From CAVSMC01 sp963728935 (GTDB taxonomy: Bacteria > Pseudomonadota > Gammaproteobacteria > Burkholderiales > Casimicrobiaceae): a stretch of 64,000 bases of DNA. The DNA lies in NCBI GenBank assembly GCA_963728935.1, contig CAVSMC010000001.1:3472001-3536000 (forward strand), written 5' to 3'. A program made the position numbers and the translations under genes. The notes beneath the pieces were generated by a model, which was not told the origin of the DNA, searched no databases, and saw nothing but the letters and a program-made list of their open reading frames with translations. Within the stretch, counting starts at the first letter, position 1, and each line of letters opens with the position of its first letter. Positions 19,006 to 28,509 of the stretch are shown one piece after another.

Positions 19006-20085
19006 TCAGGCGATCGACGCGGCGCCGCGTTCGCGCCATTGCGCCGGCGAAACGCCCGCGATCTTCTTGAAGCTTCGACTGAACGCGGATTCCGACGCGT
19101 AACCGACGGCGAGCGCGACCGCCGACACCTTCGTCGCGCCGTCGGCGAGCTGCCGCGCGGCAAGCGCAATCCGCCATTGCGCGAGATACTGCATCGGCGG
19201 ACAGCCGACGAGCTGCGTGAAGCGGTCGGCCAAGACGGAACGCGACATGGCGGCCTCCTTGGCCAACGCATCGAGGCTCCATGGTTCGGCAGGACGCGCG
19301 TGCAGCAAAGCGAGCGCGCGGCCGATCCGCTGATCGCGCAGTCCCGCGAGCCACCCCGTGCGCTCAGGCGGAATCGCTTCGAGATGTCGGCGGATCACCT
19401 CGACGAACATCAGCTCGCTCAAGCGAAGCCGGATGCATTCGCCGCCGGCGCGCCGCGCTCGAGCTTCGACGAGCGTGAGCTCGATCAGCCGGTCGAGCAT
19501 GTCGGGCTCGCCGCAGCGCTGCTCGACGCGCATCAACGGCGGCAGCGCCGCGAGCAGCGGGTTGAACGGACGCGCGTCGCAGCCGAGGAAGCCGCAGACG
19601 AATTGGGCGTGTTCGGCGCCGCCGCCGCCCTCGGTCACCACGAACGGAAGCTCGCCGGTCGCCATCGCGCGAAAGAATGCGAGCGCCGCATCGACGTCGG
19701 GCTTGGCGGGAACGTCGCGCCCGCTCGACATGACGTAAGGATCGCCATGCGGAACGACGAGCACATCACCGGCGCTGAACGGCACGGCAAGCCCGCCGTC
19801 GATCGTTGCGATTCCCGAGCCTCGCGTCACCACGTGATACGACACGACGTGCCGCGCGCGCGGCAGGATGATCGGCGCGAACAGCTCGGCGCGCGGAACG
19901 TTGACACCCCATGGCGACGATGCGTCGACGACGAAGAACAGCGCGCCGGTGAGCTTGACGGTGCGCAGGACGTCGGACAGCGGATCGGCCGCACCGCGGT
20001 CGGTCGCATCGGCGCTGTCCGGCGCACGCGGAAACCCGGACAGCGCGACAACGGATTCGGACGCCGGGTCATGGCGATCGACCAT
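19006..20085 (-). CDS. AraC family transcriptional regulator with cupin N-terminus
   Basis: 359 residues. The N-terminal half is a cupin_6-type sensor (VVSYHVVTRGSG and FSAGDVLVVPHGD). The C-terminal ~100 residues hold the two AraC helix-turn-helix units: DALAKEAAMSRSVLADRFTQ and AVALAVGYASESAFSRSFKK. Regulators of this type commonly control an adjacent SDR or methyltransferase gene. The divergent gene at 20144 is a methyltransferase only 58 bp away, so it is the likeliest target. It is transcribed against the second importer genes and splits them. Confidence 0.88.
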   Translation of the reverse strand: MVDRHDPASESVVALSGFPRAPDSADATDRGAADPLSDVLRTVKLTGALFFVVDASSPWGVNVPRAELFAPIILPRARHVVSYHVVTRGSGIATIDGGLAVPFSAGDVLVVPHGDPYVMSSGRDVPAKPDVDAALAFFRAMATGELPFVVTEGGGGAEHAQFVCGFLGCDARPFNPLLAALPPLMRVEQRCGEPDMLDRLIELTLVEARARRAGGECIRLRLSELMFVEVIRRHLEAIPPERTGWLAGLRDQRIGRALALLHARPAEPWSLDALAKEAAMSRSVLADRFTQLVGCPPMQYLAQWRIALAARQLADGATKVSAVALAVGYASESAFSRSFKKIAGVSPAQWRERGAASIA

Positions 20086-20143
20086 ACGCGCACTTAGACT
20101 CGATTCGAGGTCGTCGTGATCGGAATTCGGATGGAGAAATGCG

Positions 20144-20947
20144 ATGAGCGAACGTGACGGCGCGCCGCGGGGCCGGCTGCCCGCAGAAGTATATGACGAG
20201 ATGTTCGTTCCGGCGCTGTTCGCGCAGTGGGGCGATATCGTCGCCGACGCCGCGCGCATCGGCGAGCGACAACGCGTACTCGACGTCGCGTGCGGCACGG
20301 GCGTTCTCGCGCTCGCGGCCGCCTCGCGAGTCGGGCAGGGTGGCGCCGTCGCGGCACTGGACGCGAACGAAGGCATGCTCGACGTCGCGCGTCGCAAGAG
20401 CTCTGCAATCGATTGGCGCGGCGGGCGCGCGGAGGCGCTGCCGTTCGACGATGGGTCGTTCGACGCGGTCGTGAGCCAGTTCGGCATGATGTTCTTCGAC
20501 GATCCGCTCGCCGCGTTGCGAGAGATGATGCGCGTGCTGCGTACCGGCGGGCGCCTTGCGGTGGCGGTTTGGGAGGCGCTCGAGCAATCGCCGGGCTACG
20601 CTTCGCTCGCCGCGCTGCTGCAGCGGCTTTTCGGCGATGGCGTCGCCGATGCGTTCCGCGCGCCGTTCGTGCTGGGCGATCGAGCGCGCCTGCTTCGGCT
20701 TTGCGCCGATGCCGGCATCGCCGATGCGACGGTGAGCGCGCGTAGCGGCGCGGCGCGCTTCAGGTCGATCGACGCGCTCGTGACGGCCGAGCGCGCGTGC
20801 GTGTGGACGCTCGGTGGGCTGCTCGACGATGCGCAATTCGCGCTTCTGCGCGCGGAAGCCGAAGTCGCGCTGCGGCCGTTTGTCGGCAGCGATGGGGCGA
20901 TCGGGTTCGACGTTCCGGCGCTGATCGTCACCGCCGACAAGCGCTAA
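20144..20947 (+). CDS. Class I SAM-dependent methyltransferase
   Basis: 267 residues. Motif I VLDVACGTGVLALAA (about 46-60), the acidic motif II in AALDANEGML, motif post-I with ALPFDDGSFDAVVSQFGMMFF and the VLRTGGRLAVAVW strand mark a UbiE/methyltransferase-11 type fold. The substrate cannot be told. It is divergently transcribed from the AraC regulator. Confidence 0.85.
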   Translation: MSERDGAPRGRLPAEVYDEMFVPALFAQWGDIVADAARIGERQRVLDVACGTGVLALAAASRVGQGGAVAALDANEGMLDVARRKSSAIDWRGGRAEALPFDDGSFDAVVSQFGMMFFDDPLAALREMMRVLRTGGRLAVAVWEALEQSPGYASLAALLQRLFGDGVADAFRAPFVLGDRARLLRLCADAGIADATVSARSGAARFRSIDALVTAERACVWTLGGLLDDAQFALLRAEAEVALRPFVGSDGAIGFDVPALIVTADKR

Positions 20948-21025
20948 CGCGTTTCGGCCGCCGCCGTCGTTCGCGGCCGACGGCGATCACGTATGATCGC
21001 CCGGGCTTCTTCGAGGACTGCGATC

Positions 21026-22147
21026 GTGGAATCGGCCGACTGCGTTGTGATCGGGGCCGGCGTCGTCGGCCTTGCGATCGCGCGCGAGCTCGCGATGGCC
21101 GGACGCGAGGTGCTGGTTCTCGAGTCCGAGGACGCCGCCGGCACGCATACGAGCTCGCGCAACTCGGAAGTCATTCACGCGGGCCTCTACTATCCGCCGG
21201 GCTCGCTGAAGGCACGGCTCTGCGTCGAGGGCCGCAAGGCGGTCTATGCGTATTGCGCCGAGCGCGGCGTCGCGCATCGGAGAATCGGCAAGATCGTCGT
21301 CGCGACAGAGCAGTGCGAGCTCGAGCGCGTCAACGCGTACGCGGCGACCGGGCGGGCGAACGGCGTCGACGACCTGCGGTTTCTGACGACGGCCGAACTG
21401 CGCGATCTCGAGCCCGAGGTTCGCTGCGTCGGAGGCTTTCTGTCGCCGTCGACCGGGATCGTCGACAGCCATGCGCTGATGCTGGCGCTGACGGGCGATG
21501 CGGAAAATCACGGTGCCAAAGTCGTGCTGCGCGCACCGGTTGTCGGCGGAAGCGTACGCGGTCGCCTACCCCGCGTGGAGGTCGGCGGCGCGGAGCCGAC
21601 AACGCTCGAGTGCCGCACGGTGATCAATGCCGCCGGCCTGTTTGCGCCGGATGTCGCGCGCTCGATCGACGGCTTTCCGCCGCAAAGCATTGCGCGGCGC
21701 TACTTCGCAAAGGCGCACTATTTCACGCTGTCGGGGCGAAGCCCCTTTCGCCGGCTGGTGTATCCGGTCGCCTCCGAAGCGCATCTGGGCGTGCACGTTA
21801 CGCTCGATCTCGCCGGCGAAGCGCGGTTCGGACCGGACGTGTCGTGGGTCGAACGCGTCGACTACGCGTTCGACGGCACACGCGAACCGCTCTTCCGCCA
21901 AGCGATCCGCCGCTATTACCCGGGGCTTCGCGACGACGCGCTTCGTCCCGGTTACACGGGGATTCGGCCGAAAGTCGTCGGTCCGGGCGAGCCGGCCGGC
22001 GACTTCGTCATCGAAGGGCCGCAACGTCACGGCGTCGGCGGCCTGGTGAATCTCTTCGGCATCGAATCGCCGGGGCTCACCGCTTCGCTCGCCATTGCCC
22101 GCTACGTCCGCACGTTGATCGTCCAGGCGCCCGAGAGACTCCTATAA
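21026..22147 (+). CDS. FAD-dependent oxidoreductase, L-2-hydroxyglutarate dehydrogenase-like
   Basis: 373 residues of the DAO fold: dinucleotide-binding motif VVIGAGVVGLAIARELA at the N-terminus, the family stretch SSRNSEVIHAGLYYPPGSLKARLC typical of LhgO/YgaF proteins, and a C-terminal FAD-contacting region ending in LFGIESPGLTASLAIA. LhgO enzymes oxidise L-2-hydroxyglutarate to 2-oxoglutarate and pass electrons to the quinone pool; the exact 2-hydroxyacid here is not certain. GTG 21026 is favoured over ATG 20993 because it has GAGGA eight bases upstream and removes an odd N-terminal tail. Confidence 0.82.
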   Translation: MESADCVVIGAGVVGLAIARELAMAGREVLVLESEDAAGTHTSSRNSEVIHAGLYYPPGSLKARLCVEGRKAVYAYCAERGVAHRRIGKIVVATEQCELERVNAYAATGRANGVDDLRFLTTAELRDLEPEVRCVGGFLSPSTGIVDSHALMLALTGDAENHGAKVVLRAPVVGGSVRGRLPRVEVGGAEPTTLECRTVINAAGLFAPDVARSIDGFPPQSIARRYFAKAHYFTLSGRSPFRRLVYPVASEAHLGVHVTLDLAGEARFGPDVSWVERVDYAFDGTREPLFRQAIRRYYPGLRDDALRPGYTGIRPKVVGPGEPAGDFVIEGPQRHGVGGLVNLFGIESPGLTASLAIARYVRTLIVQAPERLL

Positions 22148-22221
22148 TGACCCGCCGCGCATCCGCGCTGCGCGCGCCTACGTACTCGCATTCGGGTAAT
22201 CGAAACCAAGGGAGACCCGCA

Positions 22222-22674
22222 ATGGCCATGATCAACGTGGAGGTGAAGCGGACCATCAAGCGTCCGATCGGCGTCGTGAGCCGCCAGTTCGGCGACATCG
22301 CGCACCACGCGCGCGACCACGTGCATCCGGACATCACGTTCACCGTGCTCTTGGAGCAAGGCGAGGAATGCCGCTTCCGCCAGCAAGTGAAGCTCGTCGG
22401 CATGCTGCAGACCGACGAAGTCGTCCAGCGCCGCAACGCCGATGGAAGCCTGACGTCGGAGGTGGTCAACGGCGCCAATCGCGGCATGCGAATCCATCAG
22501 TCGTTCGCGCCGGAAGGCCCGGATGCGACGATGGTGACCTTCCGCGCCGAGGCGCCGGCGAAAGGCGTCAAGCGCCTGCTCGCGCCGCTGTTCGTGATGG
22601 CGATTCGCAGAGCCGTCGAGAAGGGCTTCGAGGAAGACCGCGTCGATCTCGAGGAGCGTGGTTACGGCGCTTGA
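22222..22674 (+). CDS. SRPBCC-like small protein
   Basis: 150 residues. The pattern VEVKRTIKRPIGVVSRQFGDIAHHARDHVHPD, beta strands with an Arg-rich middle, and a long C-terminal helix containing AIRRAVEKGFEEDRVDLE look like a START/SRPBCC helix-grip fold that would bind a hydrophobic ligand. The specific function is unknown. ATG 22222 follows GGGAGA with good spacing. Its 3' end overlaps the DppF-like ATPase gene by 17 bp. Confidence 0.7.
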   Translation: MAMINVEVKRTIKRPIGVVSRQFGDIAHHARDHVHPDITFTVLLEQGEECRFRQQVKLVGMLQTDEVVQRRNADGSLTSEVVNGANRGMRIHQSFAPEGPDATMVTFRAEAPAKGVKRLLAPLFVMAIRRAVEKGFEEDRVDLEERGYGA

Positions 22675-23752
22675 CCCCGGCAAGCGCGGGCCATTCGTCG
22701 GCGAGCGTCAAATCGCGACGCTCGCCACGCCACTGGTCGAGCTCACCGACGTCGCGCGCACGTTCGACGTGTCGCCGCCCTGGCTCGATCGCGTTCTCGG
22801 CGGCAAGGCGCGCGCGCAGCTCGTCGCGGTCGATGGCGTGACGCTCGCGATCGCGCGCGGCGAAACGCTCGGTCTCGTCGGCGAATCGGGTTGCGGCAAG
22901 TCGACGGTCGCACGGCTGATCGTCGGACTGCACGAGCCCACGCGCGGGCGAATCGTCTACGACGGGACGCTGCTCGCGGGGCTCGGCGCGCGGACGACCA
23001 ATGCGGCGGCGCGCCGAGCGGCGCGTCGCTCGATGCAGATGATTTTTCAGGACCCCTACGCGAGCCTCAATCCGCGCTGGCGCGTCGCCGACATCGTCGC
23101 CGAGCCGATTCGCGCGCACGACGACAGCCTCACGCGCGAAGCGGTTCGGCTGCGCGTCGCGACGTTGCTCCAGCAGGTTGGCCTTGCGCCCGACGACGTC
23201 GCCAAGTACCCGCATCAGTTTTCCGGCGGTCAGCGCCAGCGGATCTCGATCGCGCGCGCGCTCGCGACGCATCCGGCGTTCATCGTTTGCGACGAACCGA
23301 CGTCGGCACTCGACGTTTCGGTCCAGGCGCAAGTGCTGAACCTGATGCGCGACTTGCAGCGCCGCTTGCGGCTGACCTATCTGTTCATTTCACACAACCT
23401 CGCGGTCGTCCATCACATCGCCGATCGCGTCGGCGTGATGTACCTCGGCCGCATCGTCGAGCTCGCGTCGACGGCGCGGCTGTTCGAAGCGCCGCAGCAT
23501 CCGTACACGCGGATGCTGCTTGCTGCCGTACCCGACCTCGAGCTCACGGGACGCGCGCGAACCGCCGTGGGCGGCGAAGTGCCCAATCCGCTGGAGCCGC
23601 CGAGCGGCTGCGCGTTCCACCCGCGGTGTCCGTATGCGAACGATCGCTGTCGCGTCGAAGCGCCCGTGCTCGCCGACGCGGCGGCGGGTGGGTTTGTAGC
23701 GTGCCATGCGCTTGCCGAGGGACGTCTCGGCGCCGAAGCGCGCGCGCGCTGA
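22658..23752 (+). CDS. Second peptide-type ABC ATPase (DppF-like)
   Basis: 364 residues, starting with GTG inside the preceding gene. Walker A GESGCGKST, Q-loop FQDPYASLNPRW, signature SGGQRQRISIARAL, Walker B FIVCDEPTSALD and the tail PPSGCAFHPRCPYANDRC are complete. It is the natural partner of the DppD-like ATPase at 17991, although five genes, one of them on the other strand, now lie between them. Confidence 0.9.
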   Translation: MVTALDPGKRGPFVGERQIATLATPLVELTDVARTFDVSPPWLDRVLGGKARAQLVAVDGVTLAIARGETLGLVGESGCGKSTVARLIVGLHEPTRGRIVYDGTLLAGLGARTTNAAARRAARRSMQMIFQDPYASLNPRWRVADIVAEPIRAHDDSLTREAVRLRVATLLQQVGLAPDDVAKYPHQFSGGQRQRISIARALATHPAFIVCDEPTSALDVSVQAQVLNLMRDLQRRLRLTYLFISHNLAVVHHIADRVGVMYLGRIVELASTARLFEAPQHPYTRMLLAAVPDLELTGRARTAVGGEVPNPLEPPSGCAFHPRCPYANDRCRVEAPVLADAAAGGFVACHALAEGRLGAEARAR

Positions 23753-23956
23753 CGGTGGCATGACACGTCCGCAGCGCCTCTGACGAATCGATGCGCCGTC
23801 TTGGAACTACTTGACCCGCATGACGAATTGTCGATACTCGCTGTCTCCGGCATAGACCGAGCGGCGTTGGCGAGAGACGGGCCGCAACAAATCCGAATGG
23901 CATTCGCGTGCATGCCCCTGCATGGTGCAAAGATCCCGAGGATCCGAGATCGATCG

Positions 23957-24685
23957 ATGAGTCAGGACGCGAACAATCCGTCACTCGCCAGCGACGACGA
24001 AGAAGGTTGCCCGTTCGAAGCAATGGGCGTCGGCGTGGGAACGCGCATCCAATTGGTACCCGCGACGGCGGGCGGGCAAGCGCGTTACTACACATCGGTG
24101 ATCGGCTACGTCGAGGAGAAGTACCTGATCGTTCAGGCACCGCTCGCGAAGGGGCTGCCTGTTCTGCTGCGCGAAGGAGAGGCGCTAACGATCCATGTCT
24201 TTTCCGGACTCGGCCTTTTCACCTTCGACACCATGGTTCTTCACGTCTTTCGCAGTCCCTTCTTCTATCTGCATCTGGACTTCCCCAGCGTCATTCGCAG
24301 CTCGTCGCTTCGCAAGTCGATCCGGGTGAAGGTGGCGCTTGCAGTGGAGGTGAAGCTGCCGGGCCAGCCGGATGAGACGATTCCCGCTCGGATAGTCAAT
24401 CTCAGCGCGACGGGAGCCGGTGTCGAGAGCAGCCGTCCGCTCGGCGCCCAGGGCGACTCGCTCGCGCTGGATTTCTCTTTCACCGTGCAGCCTGGCAATG
24501 TGGCCGTACATGTCGAGACCAAAGCAACGATCCGAAGCCTCGGGCACCGCGAAGCGGCGTCGGCGGATGCCGCGCAAAGCTTTGTCTTCGGCGTCGCCTT
24601 CGACCACCTCGCATCCGATCAGCAGGTCCTGCTGCAGAATCTGGTCTACGAAACGCTGCTTGCCGACCGCAAGAACATGGCGTGA
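23957..24685 (+). CDS. PilZ-domain protein, YcgR-like flagellar brake
   Basis: 242 residues. The N-terminal half is a YcgR_2-type (PilZN) domain: VGTRIQLVPA, a beta barrel and REGEALTIHVFSG. The C-terminal half is PilZ with the c-di-GMP binding pair RKSIR and, about 35 residues on, NLSATGAGV (the D/N-x-S-x-x-G motif). It should bind c-di-GMP and slow the flagellar motor or affect another surface process. ATG 23957 was taken because it starts just before the conserved region; in-frame codons upstream are possible. No flagellar genes are in the window. Confidence 0.85.
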   Translation: MSQDANNPSLASDDEEGCPFEAMGVGVGTRIQLVPATAGGQARYYTSVIGYVEEKYLIVQAPLAKGLPVLLREGEALTIHVFSGLGLFTFDTMVLHVFRSPFFYLHLDFPSVIRSSSLRKSIRVKVALAVEVKLPGQPDETIPARIVNLSATGAGVESSRPLGAQGDSLALDFSFTVQPGNVAVHVETKATIRSLGHREAASADAAQSFVFGVAFDHLASDQQVLLQNLVYETLLADRKNMA

Positions 24686-24785
24686 TCCCACATGGCGCAG
24701 CGGCGCGGCCACGTGCGGCCGACAACATCGCGCCCGCTTGGCGGGCCCGGCGCCATCGCACCCCGAATCGACGCCGGCGTTCCGC

Positions 24786-24791
24786 TATAAT
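24786..24791 (+). promoter_or_regulatory. Possible -10 box upstream of smc
   Basis: A perfect TATAAT about 98 bp before the smc start, in otherwise GC-rich DNA. No good -35 hexamer is seen at normal spacing. Confidence 0.35.
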
Positions 24792-24888
24792 CCGGCAACT
24801 CGCGACGCCCGAATCCGGGTTTGTCGCGACCACGCCTACGCTCGCGTAGCGCCTCGCATCTCGCATCTACGGCCCAGCAAGGACTCCC

Positions 24889-27800
24889 GTGCGCCTTACG
24901 CAGATCAAGCTTTCCGGGTTCAAGTCGTTCGTCGATCCGACCCCGATCGGCACGCCGGGCCAACTGGTCGGCATCGTCGGGCCGAACGGCTGCGGCAAGT
25001 CGAACGTCATCGATGCCGTGCGCTGGGTGCTCGGCGAGTCGAAGGCCTCCGCGTTGCGCGGCGAATCGATGCAGGACGTCATCTTCAACGGCGCTGGCGA
25101 GCGCAAGCCGGTCGGACGGGCGTCGGTCGAGCTCTTCTTCGACAACAGCGCCGGGCGCATCGGCGGCCAGTGGGGCCAGTACGTCGAGCTCTCGATCAAG
25201 CGCGTGCTTACGCGTGACGGTGATTCGACGTACTACATCAACAACATTCCGGTGCGCCGCCGCGACATCCACGATCTGTTCCTCGGCACCGGCCTCGGGC
25301 CGCGCGCGTACGCGATCATCGAGCAGGGGATGATCTCGCGTGTGATCGAAGCGAAGCCCGAGGAGCTGCGCGTCTTTCTCGAAGAAGCGGCCGGCGTGTC
25401 GAAGTACAAGGAGCGGCGCAAGGAGACCGAAGGTCGGCTCGCCGACACGCGAGAAAATCTTTCACGTGTCGAGGACATTCGGATCGAGCTCGGTCACCAG
25501 CTCGAGAAGCTCGACGCGCAGGCGAAGATCGCCACCGAATATCGCGAGCTCGAAGCGCGGCTTGCGCTCGCGCAGCAGCTGCTGTGGTTCTCGAAGGCGC
25601 AGGACGCGTCGCGCGCCCGCGAGCGCGCGAGCGGCGAGATCGCCAATCTCACCGTCGCGTTCGAGGCGCTCGTTGCCGATGTGCGCGCGGTCGAAGCTGC
25701 GCTCGAAGCGCTACGCGCCGACCACTATTCGGCTGGCGACGCGCTGCATGAGCGGCAGGGCGAGTTCTACGCGGCGAACGCCGAAGTGACGCGACTCGAG
25801 CAACAGCTCGCGTTCGCCCGCGAAAGCGAGACGCGGATCTCGCAGCAGGCGGCGCAGCTCAGCGAGCAGTTGGGCGCGCTTGCCGGACAGCAGCGCGCGC
25901 TCGACGACGACGGCGTCGAAGCGCGTCATGCGCTCGAAATCGCGCTTGCCGCGCGCGAGCGCACGGCCGCCGAGGAGCAGGCGGCGCAAGCGGCGCTGCC
26001 GGAGCTCGAAGACGCCGTGCGCGAGGCCGCCGCGGCCGCAGCGGAGCTGCAGCAGCGAATCGCGCTCGCCGAGCAGGGCATTCGCGTGATCGAGACGCGA
26101 CGCGAGCATGTTCAGCACGACCTTGTGCAGCTCGCGCAGCGCCGCCAGCGCCTCGACGACGAAACGGCTGCGCTCGCGGCGCCGGCGGCCGATCCGGTGG
26201 CCGAGATCGAAGAGCAGCTTGCGCAGGAGACGCGCGAGCTCGCGTCGACGGAGGCCGGGCTCAATGCGTTGCGCGAACGCGTTCAGTCGCTGCAGGAGCG
26301 GCAGCGTGCGGCAAGCGCCGATGCACAGCAGTCGCAAAAGGCGCTGACCGATCTCGATGCGCGCGAGCAGGCGCTCGCCGAGCTGCAGGCGAAGATCGGG
26401 CGGGGCGAACAAAACGCCGGATGGCTCGAGTCGAAAGGCCTTGCGAACGCGCGTCGATTGTTCGGCGGCCTCGATATCGATCCCGGCTGGGACAATGCGC
26501 TCGAGGCGGCGCTGCGCGAGCGGCTCGAGGCCGTCGAGCTGCCCGAGCTCGACGTGGTCGCGGATTGGCCCGCCGACGCGACGCCGCCGGGACGCATCGC
26601 GCTGTTCGCCCCGGCATCGGCGTCGCCAGCGCCGGCGCACGGCGGGACCGATGCGCTGCTCGCACGCGTGCGGTGCGACCGCGCCGAAATCTCGCGCTTG
26701 CTCGCCGACTGGCTGCGCGGCATCCGCTGCCGCGACAGCGTGGCGGCGGCGATTCGCGAGCGCGCGGAGCTCGGCGTCGGCGAGGCGTTCGTTACGCCGC
26801 AGGGTCACTTCGTCAGCGCGCAGGCAGTGGATTTCTTCGCACCCGACAGCGCGCTGCATGGCGTGCTTGCGAGAAAGCGCGAGCTTGCCGAGCTCGAGCT
26901 TGCACTTGTCGGCGCGCGCGCAGCCGCGACGCAGGCGCAGCACTCGCTGCGCGACGTCGAGACGGCGCTCGATCGCGCACAGCGCGATTACCACGGCGAA
27001 AGTCTCGCCTTCGCGTCGCAGCAGCGGCGCTGCCACGACCTCGAGCTCGAGCTGTTGCAGCTCAAGCAGGCGGCGGAAGCGGCCGGCAAGCGCCGTGCGC
27101 AAATCGCCGACGAGCTCGCCGAAGTGGCCGCGCTTGCGGCCGCCGAGGACGATCAGGCACGCGGCCTTGCACGCGAGCTCGCCGATGCGCAGTCGCAGCT
27201 GCACGACGAGCTCGCACGCCGGGATGCAGAGCGCGCGCGGCACAGCGAGACGGAGGTCGCGCTCGCGCGCGGCCGCGAACGACAGCGCGTCGCCGAACGC
27301 GCGACGCACGAGGCGGCATTCGCCGAGAGGAGCAGCCGCGATCGGCTCGCCGAGCTCGAGCGGCGCCGCGAGGCGCTCGCCGAACAGGTCGAGCAGCAAC
27401 GGCGCCTGCTCGAGCAGTTGACCTCCGAGCGTGCCGCCATCGACTGGACGCCCGTCGAAGAGGCGCTGCAGCGACAACTCGCCGCGCGCGGCGAAGCCGA
27501 GCAGGCGCTCGCGAACGCGCGCGATCGCCTCGAGACGATCGGCGCCGACCTTCGCGCGAAGGAAGAGGCGCGCCTTGGCGCCGAGCAGAAGCTCGAGCCG
27601 GCGCGCGCGCGCATCGAAGACATGCGGCTCAAGGAACAGGCGGCCGCGATCGCCGAGCAGCAGTTCACCGATCAGCTTGCCGACGCGCATGCCGATACCG
27701 CGGCATTGCCCGATCGGTTGAAAGCGTTCGGCAACAAGTCTCAGCTGCCCGGCGAAATCGAGCGCGTCACCAATGCGATGACCGACCTCGGCGCGGTCAA

Positions 27801-28422
27801 CCTCGCCGCGCTCGACGAGCTCACGGCGACGACCGAGCGCAAGCAATACCTCGACGCGCAGGCTGCCGACTTGACCGAGGCGATGGCCACGCTCGAGCAG
27901 GCAATCCGCCAGATCGACCGCGAATCGCGCCAATTGCTGCAGCAGACGTTCGACACCGTCAACGAGAACTTCGCGAAGCTCTTCCCCGCTCTATTCGGCG
28001 GCGGACAGGCGCGGCTCATCCTGACCGGCGAAGAAATACTCGATTCCGGCGTCCAGGTGCTCGCGCAGCCGCCCGGCAAGCGCAACACGTCGATCCATCT
28101 GCTGTCGGGCGGCGAAAAGGCGCTCACCGCGATCTCGCTCGTCTTCGCGCTGTTCCAGTTGAATCCCGCGCCGTTCTGCCTGCTCGACGAGGTCGACGCG
28201 CCGCTCGACGACCCGAACACCGAGCGCTTCTGCCGGATGGTGCGACAGATGTCGGCCGAAACGCAGTTCCTGTTCATCTCGCACAACAAGATCACGATGG
28301 AAATGGCGAGTCAGTTGATCGGCATCACGATGCCCGAGGCCGGCGTGTCGCGCGTGGTCGCCGTCGATATCGCCGAAGCGCTCGAGCTCGCCGAATCGCA
28401 GGTCGAGGCCAAGGCGGCCTAG
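24889..28422 (+). CDS. smc: Chromosome segregation ATPase SMC
   Basis: 1177 residues, normal for bacterial SMC. Head: Walker A GPNGCGKS at residues 31-38; ABC signature LSGGEKALTA near 1070 and Walker B CLLDEVDAPLDD near 1096. Between them lie two long Ala/Glu/Arg-rich coiled coils around a hinge at about 500-680. SMC dimers with ScpA/ScpB organise and segregate the chromosome. Start is GTG 24889, giving the standard N-terminus RLTQIKLSGFKSFVDPT. The order smc-zipA-ligA is common in beta- and gammaproteobacteria. Confidence 0.97.
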   Translation: MRLTQIKLSGFKSFVDPTPIGTPGQLVGIVGPNGCGKSNVIDAVRWVLGESKASALRGESMQDVIFNGAGERKPVGRASVELFFDNSAGRIGGQWGQYVELSIKRVLTRDGDSTYYINNIPVRRRDIHDLFLGTGLGPRAYAIIEQGMISRVIEAKPEELRVFLEEAAGVSKYKERRKETEGRLADTRENLSRVEDIRIELGHQLEKLDAQAKIATEYRELEARLALAQQLLWFSKAQDASRARERASGEIANLTVAFEALVADVRAVEAALEALRADHYSAGDALHERQGEFYAANAEVTRLEQQLAFARESETRISQQAAQLSEQLGALAGQQRALDDDGVEARHALEIALAARERTAAEEQAAQAALPELEDAVREAAAAAAELQQRIALAEQGIRVIETRREHVQHDLVQLAQRRQRLDDETAALAAPAADPVAEIEEQLAQETRELASTEAGLNALRERVQSLQERQRAASADAQQSQKALTDLDAREQALAELQAKIGRGEQNAGWLESKGLANARRLFGGLDIDPGWDNALEAALRERLEAVELPELDVVADWPADATPPGRIALFAPASASPAPAHGGTDALLARVRCDRAEISRLLADWLRGIRCRDSVAAAIRERAELGVGEAFVTPQGHFVSAQAVDFFAPDSALHGVLARKRELAELELALVGARAAATQAQHSLRDVETALDRAQRDYHGESLAFASQQRRCHDLELELLQLKQAAEAAGKRRAQIADELAEVAALAAAEDDQARGLARELADAQSQLHDELARRDAERARHSETEVALARGRERQRVAERATHEAAFAERSSRDRLAELERRREALAEQVEQQRRLLEQLTSERAAIDWTPVEEALQRQLAARGEAEQALANARDRLETIGADLRAKEEARLGAEQKLEPARARIEDMRLKEQAAAIAEQQFTDQLADAHADTAALPDRLKAFGNKSQLPGEIERVTNAMTDLGAVNLAALDELTATTERKQYLDAQAADLTEAMATLEQAIRQIDRESRQLLQQTFDTVNENFAKLFPALFGGGQARLILTGEEILDSGVQVLAQPPGKRNTSIHLLSGGEKALTAISLVFALFQLNPAPFCLLDEVDAPLDDPNTERFCRMVRQMSAETQFLFISHNKITMEMASQLIGITMPEAGVSRVVAVDIAEALELAESQVEAKAA

Positions 28423-28452
28423 GGTCCTCGACGTTATCGAGAGTCGGCGCGC

Positions 28453-28458
28453 TATAAT
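28453..28458 (+). promoter_or_regulatory. Possible -10 box upstream of zipA
   Basis: TATAAT, 52 bp before the zipA ATG. The -35 region at 17-bp spacing (GACGTT) is a weak match. A promoter here would let zipA-ligA-galU-oxyR be expressed apart from smc. Confidence 0.4.
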
Positions 28459-28509
28459 CCCTATCGATCACGCGCGCGCTGCCGCCGCTGCTTTACCCGC
28501 CATCGCCGC

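Noticed and set aside
25711..27933. 740-codon open frame on the minus strand inside smc
   Set aside because: Antisense to the SMC coiled-coil region; its Leu/Arg-rich repeats reflect the Glu/Ala repeats of SMC.
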